Source of the DNA: Elusimicrobia bacterium UBA5214
GTDB taxonomy: Bacteria; Elusimicrobiota; UBA5214
Length of the DNA stretch: 64,000 nt
Assembly (NCBI GenBank): GCA_002412545.1
Contig: DHVG01000027.1
Location: 23,482-87,481 of the forward strand
Direction: 5' to 3'
The notes under the pieces: model-generated
Databases searched by the model: none
What the model was told of the DNA's origin: nothing
What the model saw: only the letters and a program-made list of their open reading frames with translations
Shown here: positions 19,301-31,300 of the stretch, one piece after another
Position numbering within the stretch: position 1 is the stretch's first letter
How the letters are laid out: every line of letters begins with the position of its first letter
Program-made: the position numbers and the translations under genes

Positions 19301-22300
19301 TACAAATTTGTTATCACGGTTAGTATCAACAATGACTATACCCCGACCTGAACCAAGATTGTATAACTGTTCATTTGTCTTTCCCTCGGGAACTGAAAGG
19401 TCAACACTGATTTCGGCAAACGTATCCGGTGGAGTAATTGTAGCGTAAGTTGTATTGTTCACAGAAAGATTACTTGCCGTAACTTTAACTTTTGACTGGA
19501 GGGTAATTGATGCTGGTTTCGGTGGATAGAATGCCCAATCAAGAGGACGATAAGTTACAGTAGAATCAGCAGTGGTGAAAGTCGTCCAGAATTCCTGAGG
19601 AGTGTAGTCCTGTTTACCGACTCTCAAGACATAATTATACCAAGTAAAATCGTCCGAAATAGCGAGGTTCACATTTCTTAGTTCAAAGTTATAGCGGTAG
19701 TCGCCCGTACCAAGTAAAGTAGCCGAAGTTGTCGTTTCAGCAACTACAAAATCGTTTGTTGGTTCCCAATCACCAAGAGTATCAATTAGTTTAACTTTTG
19801 CTGACCCTAATGCCTTTTCAATTATTTCCTTACCGTCAAGCACACGACCACGAATAGTAAATTTCTTGGTAACTTTAACTGCAGTGGTAGAAAGGTTGAA
19901 ATCAAAAATTTTCGTTGTTTCGTTCTTTACCTCGTCAACGGTAATCTCTAAATTCTTTGACTGTCCTTTGAGTTCCCAGCGGTCATAAGGTGGGTCGGCA
20001 CGCAGAGAATATACTCCTTCAAAGAGACCAGTAATGTTATAAATTCCGTCAGTACTTGTCCATACTTCTGCCCATTTTGGTCCACTAACCGTAATATGTG
20101 CATTAGCCAAGGGAGTAGTATCAGTTTTAACTGTTCCACTGATTTTTACTCCACTGGTTAAGACAAAATCCATGACCGTAGTTTTACTAGTAACAAAACG
20201 CACATTTTCTACTCTTCGGTCAATGTAAGAAAGACCTGACCAACTTGGCCAAACCGAAACTATATAGAGTCCGTCAGCTAAACCAGTAAATGTATAGGAA
20301 CCCACATCATTTGTATATTGTGAAGCCCAACTCGGTCCAGATACTTCCACATAGACATTACTTAGTCCGTTACCTTGTTTATCGGTAATCCGACCGATAA
20401 TTTTTCCTGGTATACCAGGAACATAATCTTCAATTCTCGCTAAATAGAGTGTCCCTATTGAAGTTAACCCCACGGAGACGGTTATGTTCTCTTTCCTTGC
20501 GGCAACATATCCGGGTAACGAAGCTTCTACAGAATAACCTGCAGCACCTTCGGGTGTTACGGGCAGTCCACCAAGAGCGAAATTACCAGTTTTGTCGGAG
20601 ACACCTTCACCCCAACCATAATTAGAACTGGCGGTTACTCTTGCTCCTTCCAAAACAGTAGCAGTTTCAATACTTACATCGTATTGTTCATTCTTGTTTA
20701 CATCAGTATATCCACGGACATAACCTCCAATCCCCGAAGTTTGCACATTGATTCTTAAAGTAGTATCCACAAAATCAAACCCATCATTTGGTGTCCAAGG
20801 AATATCTCCCACAACTCTTACCGGATATACACCCGGTGGGACAATCTGTCCGGTTGGATTCCGTCCATCCCAGGTAACTTTACGGGTAATCTTATTACTA
20901 TTTTCACTGATGAAATCCCATCCCGAGAACCAAACATCAGTTGTCCAGTCCGACATTGCTTGTAATTTGTTTATTTCATCCCAAGCTAACGGACCTTTAA
21001 GTATTGTTCTCTTTATTTCATCAACATAAGTTGTATCATTTAGACGACCAAAATTTACGAAATATTTCGGGTCACCCGGGTCTTCAGGTAAACGATTATT
21101 GGTATAATCCCATTTAAGATACTGTTCTCCACCAATCCAAATTACCAAAGACCAATCAAAAGGAACAAATTTATTATCCTGGTTAGTATCAATAATTACT
21201 ACTCCTCGTCCATTATTAAGATTATAAAGTTGGTCATTGGTTGTCCCTACCGGGACCGAAATATCGGCACTAATTTCTGCGGTTTGTTCCGGTGGACTGA
21301 TAGTCGCCCAGGTAGAATTGTTGACTTTGAGATTACTTACGGTAACGATAAGTTTTGGCTGGAGTTCAATTGGCATCGCTGCCGGTGGGTCATACATCCA
21401 ATCCTGTGGACGATAAGTTCGGGTAACCGTAGATTTAATTACCGAGTCATAGTAAGTTGAATGAATCGGGTCAAATTCATTGAAAGTCATCATTTGTTCC
21501 TGTGGCAGATAACCGTCTTTTTTCACCCGGAGAACATAATTATACCAGACATAATTACCGGAGACGACTAAAGGCACATTCCTCAAAGCAAAATTGAAAT
21601 CATAGGGTGCACTTCCGCGCATTACGGCATAAGTAGTAGTTGAAGTGACAACTCGATCATTTGTCGGTTCCCAATCACCAAGGGTATCTACCAGTTCAAC
21701 CCAAGCATTCGGTAGAGGTAGTCCGGCACTGACTACTTTACCACGAATTGTGAAATATCGATATTCCTTAACTAACTGTGTTGATAGTTTAAAGTTAATT
21801 TGTTTTCTTTCCTCTACTCCTAAGGACACATTTTCAGTTTTCGGATAAAGACCGTCTCTTCCCCAGGGGTCAGCAGTGACTGAGTAGATACCTTCAGTCA
21901 GTCCGCTAAGCGTATAAGAACCGAATTCATTAGTATAAGTGGAAGCCCAACTCGGTCCATTTGCAGAAACATAGATGGTGTTCACATCACCGGCATCTTC
22001 TCGGGTAACTACACCATAAATCTCTCCGCCTTTACCAAGCACGAGGTCAACCGTTGTTGTTTTTCCACCGACTACGCTGACATTGTCCTTACTCTTGCTA
22101 AACAAACCCGTAGCATAGTCAGGTTGAGCAGTAACTACATAAATCCCTCCCGTAAGATTAGGAATTTCATAGACACCCGAATCATTGGTATAAGCAGAGT
22201 TCCAACTCGGTCCACTGGCAGTAACATAGACACCGACTACCGGTGTTCCGTTCTTATCCGTAATTTTGCCACTGATTATTCCTGGACCAGCAAGGACGAA

Positions 22301-25300
22301 GTCAACCTTGACTGTTTGTCCACCCGGAACCGATATTCCCTGATAGGCAGTAAGTAAATCAGTTCTTTCTGATGGTGGTGAACAGGAAAGTTCATACCAG
22401 CCGCCCGGTAAACCCTCAAAACTGTATGTCCCGCTCTCCACCGTATAGGTATAGTTCCAAACCGGACCACTCAACTGAACATAAGCATTAAACAGAGGTT
22501 GCCCATCGGCATCACTTACTTTACCAACAACTGTTGCCGGTGCAGTCATTGCACTAAAGGTATTATTTAAAGTGTAGGGATTAGAACTACTTTGTCCACT
22601 TCCGCTATAAACCTTAAGGTAGTATGTTCCCGGTTGAGTAATAATGTATTCAATATGTTCCTCACTTGTGCCACCAGCATTAGAACGAGTCAGATAGCCA
22701 CCTGCACTATCCTGCAATTCTAAATCAAAATCTGCCGGTAAATTCTGCAAGTAGACATTAAGTGTTCCCGGATTGTTAATCACAATTTTGAAGTAGTCAA
22801 CATCTTGTGCATCCGGATAAATATAGGCATACTTCATTTCTCCCGGCTGTATTTCCTTAGCTGTAGCAAGCTCATTATTTTCTTCAAACTCGTCAAAAAC
22901 AACTGGTTTTTCAAGAACATAATCTCTGGTCTCTGCCACGGTGAGAGTAATTGTATCTTCTTTAGTAAGGTATTCCGGAGCAAAGACATAAATCTTGCGT
23001 TCCCCGGAAGGTAAATTGGAAATAAGGTAATTACCGGCAGGCACTTCTAATTGTGAAAGTTGAATATCTTGAGATAAATCTACTCCTGATGGAATAACTA
23101 CAGCAAGTCCACTGAAACGGTCATTCTGGTCAGTGAGAACTACTACCGGTAAGCTTTTCAAACTCGGGTCATCTTTAAGGTTCTGTAGAGAAGGATAGAT
23201 TTTTTCGCCATCCACAGAACTTACCTGTCCGGAAAGAGTAAGATTGCTGATTGCAAAATCAATATCTATCCCGAAAATATTCTGTTCCGTAGGTAGATAT
23301 ACATCCCGGTAAATACCTAAAGTAGTAATAAAGAATTTTGACTTATCCGCCGCGGCACTCTTTAAATCAGTTATCTTGAGGAGATAAAGGTCATACATCC
23401 CTGCTGGTGCGGAAAGTTGATAATTACCCTGAGGGTCAATTTTTGCAGAAGTTTTTACACCTTGATTGAGTAAAGAAAATTCTTTACTAATAATTCCCGG
23501 AATTGTCTCTTTAGTGAAATCACCACTCGCTATCGCTTTCACAAAAACCGTTGTTCCCGGTTCAAGAATTAAATTAGTATAATTGTTGATTTTCCCACTA
23601 ATTGTTCCGGCACCGACACCTAATTCTCGGGTGAGAGTATAATTTCTTGTTTCGTTTTGTGCAAATAATATTGTTTCTTCCGCAGGGATATAATCTGGGG
23701 CAAAGACATACACTTTACGTTCACCGGATGAAATATTGGAAATGAAATAGTTTCCGGTAGGACTATCTAACTGGGTGATACTAACATTCTTTAAATCTAC
23801 TCCCGGTGGAATAATTGGACTCAGTGCGGCAAACCTTTCCTGGTCATCAATTAAAACTACTACCGGTAACTTTTTCAAATTCGGGTCACTAATCAGGTCA
23901 GTTAGAGGAGGATAAATACTCTGTCCATCAAGAGAACTTACCTGTCCGGAAAAGGTCATATTACCCCATACCGGAGCAATGTCGGCATTGTAATAATGTC
24001 CACCATCAGTAACATAAACATCGCGCAATCTACCTAAAGTGTAGACAAAGAACTTCGTCGTATCCGCAGCAGTGGTCAGGTCCGACATTTTCATTAAATA
24101 AATATCAACATAACCTGCCGGTGCGGATAATTCGTATGACCCATCAGCATTTATCCGTCCCAATCCTTCCACTTTTACTTTACCATTAAAAATGAACTGC
24201 CCACTGATAATTTCTTGTATATTATCTTTAGTAAAAGGTCTTGCTGGTAACGCTTTCACAAAAACGGTTGTTCCCGGCTCAAGACCAGCCAGTGATTCCG
24301 GATAACCACTAATTGTTCCGTGAATCATTCCTCTACCACCGATTGCTAACCAGAGATAAAGGTCAACTACGGTTTCTCCTTGGGAGACCACTGCTTCTAC
24401 CGGAGTTGACATCGGGAGATAACTCACAGCTCCGGCACGCAACTGGTAATTACCGGGAATAAGATTCTTAAATGCATAATAACCCGTTGCGTTTGTATTC
24501 ACTTGAGTAATTGTTGCACCGGTCTCCGGGTCAATCAATTCTACAGTTGCCTCCGAAAGCGGACTATTACTGTTAGCATCACGGACATAGCCAGTAATTC
24601 CTCCGAATGGTTCAAGCACAAATTTTTTAGTTGTAATTTTTCCCGCTTCAATTAGGACATTAGTCGCTTTTTCTACAAAATACATTTCCTTAGAGGCAGT
24701 AACTTCATAAGTTCCCGCAGCAAGTGGAATTGAATAATTAGCATTCTCATCGGTAAGGACACTACCGGAGTAATTCATACCGTCAAAGAAAGTTTCATAG
24801 AAGATTTTCGCTCCGGAGAGAAGTTGTCCTTGTTGATTGCTTACACTACCGGAAAGTGTTCCCGGAGTGACTACATTTACACTATCTTCATTTTGCACGG
24901 TAAGAATTGTGCCGTCTTCCCGTACTACCGTAAGTACGGCTAAATAGTTTCTTATTCCTAAAGTATCAGTTGGTAAAGTGCTACTGTAAATACCTTTCCC
25001 ACTAAAACCAGTTAGGTCAATGTCTCTTAAAAGCACACCATCCTTATATACCTTAATATTACTACCGGTTTGTGCTACCCCGGTCACTCCGTAACGCACA
25101 TTTAGAGTATATCCAAGATTAGCAAAAGCAACTACCGGCACATCTACATCAACCTCTACCGGGAATATTGTCTCCCCTAAGATTGCTAATGCCCAGGCAG
25201 TAGACAGTGTTTTGTCTGACCAACTACTTGTTGGCCAAGAGCCATCAGTTGATTGCCCACCACTCAGGTTAGTAAGTAAATAATCAACATAATCCGCATA

Positions 25301-28300
25301 CCAATCACCTACTGTAGGTAAAGTAGTAATCCCTTGCATTTTCAACCCTTTGAAAACACCATACATTGCATAATAATTGTTCTGATTAGGAATATGTTCG
25401 GAATCAGTAGTCCATTTGGTATCAATAAAACCTACTGCTGACTGCACTCTCGGTGTATCAGCAGTATCACCAAAAAATCTTTGTTCAATTAGGAGTCCAC
25501 CGGTCTTGGCGATATTTACCCACGAGTCCGGCGAATCGTATCCTGAACCACCCAATGTATCACTCTGGATATAGTTAATCCAGATATTCAGTTCAGATTT
25601 CACAAATGCCGGAATAGTCAATCCCCACTGTTCAGCAGCGTGGAGACCTAAGACAGGCCACTGGGAAACTGAATTATCGCTACGATAAGGTTCATTTATA
25701 GGATTGTATCCCCATCCACCACGAGCAGTTCCTTCTTCATTTTGTGCCCAGGAAAAATAGTCAACTGCATCCTGAAGTACATCACGATAGGTCAAACCAT
25801 TAAGTAAACCTCGTATATCAACAACTCTTTCTTTCGCTCCACTACCAGCAATTGCCCCCATTACCATTCCGCTCTCATACGCCGGATGATTTCCGAAATA
25901 GAGACCGAAACCATTTCCGTTAGTATCCGGGTTACCGTAAGTTTGTAGTGCAATTTCCTGTTTATAGACATTAGCAAAAAGATAGTCCAATCCTATCTGT
26001 ACATATTCCGCATAAATATCTTTATCGTAATCATTAGTCGGTAAATGTCCACGATTTTCAAAAGCAAGAAGTGCTTGTGCACTCGGTCCAACCGTGTAGC
26101 CCATCCCTTCACCCATTGAATACCAGGAACCATAATATTGAGGGTCAGTTAAGTTCTGGGTAAGATAAAGGAATCTTAACCCTTTCTCAATGGCAATTTC
26201 CATATCAATTTTTCGTTTCTGCTCCGCAGTAAGTGTAGATGCCACTACTTCAATTTTTACGGTATCCGCATCGGAAGCGCCGTTGGCATCAGTTACGGTC
26301 AGTGTCGCATAATAAGTGCCAGCCGAAGTATAGGTATGATTGACCGCAATATCGTGTTTATCTTCCACTGTGCCCTCAAGTACGGTTCCGTCACCGAGAT
26401 TCCAGGTATAAGTATAAGGTGCTAAACCTTGATGCAGATTACCCCAGACGACCAATTCACTACCAGCATAAGCATATCTCGGAGGCATTACATTAACTAT
26501 TGGTGCAAGTAAACCGACAAATTTTCTTGCTTGGTCAAGAGTACCCTCCCATTGTGGTGTTCCTATCTTATAATAAATTGTTGGTTTGACTTCTACTCGG
26601 GTTGGATTACCAAGCAGAGAGAGTGGTACAGAAAGTTCAATTACATCCTTAGCTACAAAACGACCAGCGTTTTCCAATTCAACAACTTCACGCTGTTCAG
26701 TGCTATTCCAGACATTCAGATGCCAACTATTATCGTAATTGTATATTCCAAAACTAAGATTTTGGTTCGTAGTTCCATTGGTTAAAAGATTGAAACTGTA
26801 ACTACCCGACCTTTCCGAACTACTGCCCAGGTTAGGGTTCGCTGAACCATCCCAGAAAGTCATACTCAAATAGAGGTTACTTCCGTCAGAAGCAATATTT
26901 ACATCTTTAATATCGGTTCCGGTGAATTTAAGCTCTTCTGCTGGTCCGATATTATCATTTTCTGCATCAGTTATCGGCGGAGTGATGGTTAGCCAATCAT
27001 TCTCTTTTCCATCAAGGACAATCTTCGCTGTAGGCACTGCTACTTCCGGTGGATAAGGTATTTCAATAGTAAGTGGAATAGTTATTCCCGGGGTTTCTTC
27101 TAATGGATATACCGGGATTGCCGTAAGTAGTTCGGCAACTTTGAATTCTACAGGGTCAAAAGAGCCGCCGTATGTGCCAATAAGGTCTCCTCCTGAAGGT
27201 TCACCAGTTGCTCCTTGCGGGGTGAGAGTAAACGGTTGCACCGCATCAAACCAGGCGGCCAGATAATAAGTAGCCGGGGTAAGGTCTTCAATAGTGAAAG
27301 GAGAATCTCCGGTACCACTGATAGAGATTATCGGTCCAAACGTTGTATCATCCAAAGTAGGACTCGTAGAGTATACAATAACACAATTCCCGCTCTTATC
27401 TCCGGTATAACTTACCGTTCCGGAAATTGAACCCGAACCAGTTGGCACTTCATAGAACGGATTTGGATTTTCTAATGTGGCATTAACCAAGTTTATATCA
27501 ATATCGGTTTGACTGCTACTTTCAGTGATGGTTACTGGTGTCGGACTTTCTAAAGTGCCGTAAACACCCCAGGGGTCAGTCCTTTTCATATTTTTAATAT
27601 CTCCCATGGTTGCAGCTAAATAATAAGTTCCATCGGGAAGATTAGTAATACTGTAACTACTCGGAAGAGGTGTGCTTACTTGAACATCAGCGAGTGGTTT
27701 ATCGTCAAATTGTGGATTAGTCCAGACACGCACAACCACCGGTCCGCTCTGCGTCCCTTCAGGGTAGGAAACGGTCCCGGAAATTGCTCCCGTGCCCTTA
27801 TATAAGGTATAATCTTTTACTACTTCAGTTGCGCTAATTTCTACCGTATCGGTGATTGGTTTATAATCAAGACCTTTTGCAGGCAGGACATAAACATTGT
27901 AATTACCAAAAGTAAGATTTTTCATCTGGTAAGTGCCAACACTTGGGTTAGTTTCCGAAACTTGGATACTACCGAAACCTACCCAATGGTTCTCCGCATC
28001 AGTGAGCACTACCGCATCGGTGAGACCATCGCCTTCAGTTTGGCTAATCAAACTACCTTCATCAAAAGTAGTAATTGTTCCGCGTATACTACCAGAATTG
28101 ACTGTTGCTTCAATATTGACACCGCTTATTGTCTCCCCAGCAGTAACTGTTATACCGAATGCTCCTCCGTGCACGGCACCAAATTCCCAGCCATCAGTAG
28201 GATATTCTTTGTAGGATAATAAATAGAGGTCAAAAGTGCCACTTGGGACATTAACTTCATAACTACCATTAGCGCTTACTTCACCATCCCAGAATTCTGC

Positions 28301-31300
28301 TATTTTTTGAAGATTTTCTTTTGTCAAGGGCATACTGCGAACTACTCCAACTACAAAACCAGTAGTCCCTTCAGTTAAAGAAGGAAGAATGCTCCAGTTA
28401 CTGATTACCCCGGAAATTTTACCTGCTCTTTCTAAAGTAATATTGACCGTAGTGGTTGACCCTTCCACTACCGAAACTGGTAAGTCATCTACTTCCAGTA
28501 AACCAGCATACTGACTTGGTAAATCTTCAACATCAAGGCCGTATTCTCCTGGTGGGATGTCGTCAATCACGAATTCACCATTACTACCGGTTAATGTGGA
28601 CTCACCCCAATCATGAGCCAGTGATTCGAGGTTAATTCTTGCACCGACGACTGGTGCCTCGTCAGGAGTGACCACTCTTCCGGAGACCCAACCCGCAAGT
28701 GGGAGAGTAACATCTGCAGTAGTCGTCTGGTCTGCAACAATGGAAATATTGGCTACAGTTTTCTTCGCATAGGGAGAACCATCAGGCGGGTCTACCCAGA
28801 GACCAAATGTTCCTTCCGGAATATTATTTATCGTATAATACCCTTCATTGTCAGTCTGAGTGCCGGCAAGACCGCCAATATCCAGATGAACATTACTTAT
28901 TGGGTTACCTTGACTATCAGTAACTCTACCACTGACCGAACCACCTAACGGAAGGGTAAAATCTACCGTCGTTGTCTGTCCGGCAGTAACATTAACATTA
29001 TCTGCTTTCTGGATTGCTAAAGCTGACCCATAAGGTGGTAAGCACCTAAGATTATATTTTCCTTCACTAAGGTCGGTAGCTAAATAAACACCATTGGAAT
29101 TAGTTTGCACTTGTTTTACCCATTCGGTACGTCCCCATTCGTCCACGATACGCGAGATATCTATCCCCGTAAACATTACGGGATTACTTAAATAATTTCT
29201 TACTACCCCAGAAATTGAACCTGGTACTACTCCGACACCCGTAACGGAGAGATTACCTGTAACCGAACCAGAGTTATCATAGTATGCTCCTGAGCCATCG
29301 GACATTCTCAAGAAAACATTGCCACTTTCTGAGACCGTTCCAGAAAAAGAAGAACCGACATCAAACCAATTTCCTGAACCAATTTTTGCTTGCAGTTGTC
29401 CTACTCCCTCTGCTCCGTCTGGACCTACCGGCCCTGCGCCATATGACCACGAACCACTGGCAGTAATCGTCAGTGTCTGCCCGGATAAAATAGAGACTCC
29501 GCTATCAATTCCCTCTTCAACATTTGCTGGGACAGATACTTCCGTAGTTGGCGGAGCCGATGGTATGGTCAGATTGACCCCGGAGGTGATTGCCCCGGCA
29601 GTAACACTTACCGAAGAAATCTTTACTGAAGGTTCGTTTTCATCCTCCCGAACATTGCCATTCAAATCTAAAGATGCTTTAACCCGGTAGTTAGCATTAT
29701 CAGCCAGGTAATTAATTGTGTATTCTACCGGGAAGGAAGTAGGTGTAGAAATAACTACTCTACCCCAACTGTAACTTACCAATCCTTCTTCTAATTCTGT
29801 TTCTACGATTAAATTTGCACGCTCGGTACCAGCGTAATCTACTGTCCCGCTAATTCCACCAGTTGGCACTGGGTCTATAGACATATTTATATCCGTAGTT
29901 TCAGCACCAACAGTAACCGTTACCGGAGTTGAATACGCTGCCCAGGGTTCACCGGGGTCAAGTTCTCGGTGAGTGTCCGAAAAAACCGGCTCTAGAGAAT
30001 CCACCAAAGCGGCTACTGAATATGTTCCACTACTTAAGTCCGGAATAGTATAAGTGTAAGGTTCGGAAAGTGATGCTTGAACCCAGATATCCTGTCCATT
30101 TTCTTTCCAGCAAGTTACCCAAATCGGTCCTGTCTGTCCGCTGTTATTAGTAACCGTCCCCGAAATTGAACCCGTAGTTGGTGGTGGAGCAGAGAATTTG
30201 TACTTGAAACGGACATTTATCTGAGAGCAATTCCAATTTGGGTCATTGGCTTGAATTGAATACTCGTAATAATGTCCTTCAACAAGTGCTGTGGTTCCGT
30301 CATAAATATAATCTGTAGCAGTAATATCTTCCTTGTACCAGATGGTATTCCAGTCGTTACCGGTTTCTCCTTTATCGGTCAACGATAATCTATATTTATA
30401 TCCCGTACCTAAACCGGTCCAGGAGAAATTAAGTGTATCACTGGTCCAGTTTTCATTTTCTGCTGGTTGAAGGTCAGTAACAAATTGTTCAATGAAAGCA
30501 GTCATTGTAGCGATAATTACCTGTGTGCCTGATGAATCCGTGATATTGAATGTGTAATAAAGCGGTGGGGAAGGTGGTGAATCCGGTGTTTTCCATTCTA
30601 CTCGGGTAGCAGTGGAATACCAGTTACCCCATTGGTTCCCCTCGGTTCTCCCTTCTGAAAGTAGATTTATAATGTCAGTTGTTTCATTTCCGATTCCCGG
30701 TCCAGAGACAGTGACCGAAGTTGCGGTCTTATTTGAATCCCATATGCCTAAATTTATACTATAGTAATGAATTTCGGTTTGGTCTTGAATTGATTTTGAA
30801 TGGTATGAATTTGCATTAGGTCTATACCCTTCTTCACCTTTCATCCCGTAAAATGGATTCGGATTTTCTTCCGTTGCTTCAACTAAGGTAAAGTCAAATG
30901 TTGCCGGGACGATTATCGGTGTAGGTGTAAGCGACGGGTCAAAAGTACCATGGAAATACCATGGGTCAATTTTTTGCACATCGTCAAAAGCACTGGTAAA
31001 CAATATTGATAGAAAATACCAGGTATCTCCTACCTGAAGATTATCAAATGAGTAAGGGATTGCACCAGTATCAATAAATGGACCCTGCACGGTCATCGTA
31101 GATAAAAGTTCAGGAGCTCCTTCCTCACCATCAAAAGATTTCAAAAGTGCAACTGCAAGTAGACCACCTTTTTCTCCAGAATAACTTACTGTCCCCGAAA
31201 TTGAACCAGTAGGTGGAGGTGGTGGTGCATCTTGAAGAGTGATATCTTTAGTGGTGAGATTGTCTCCCGAACCTACAGATATAGAATCAGGAGAATAAAT

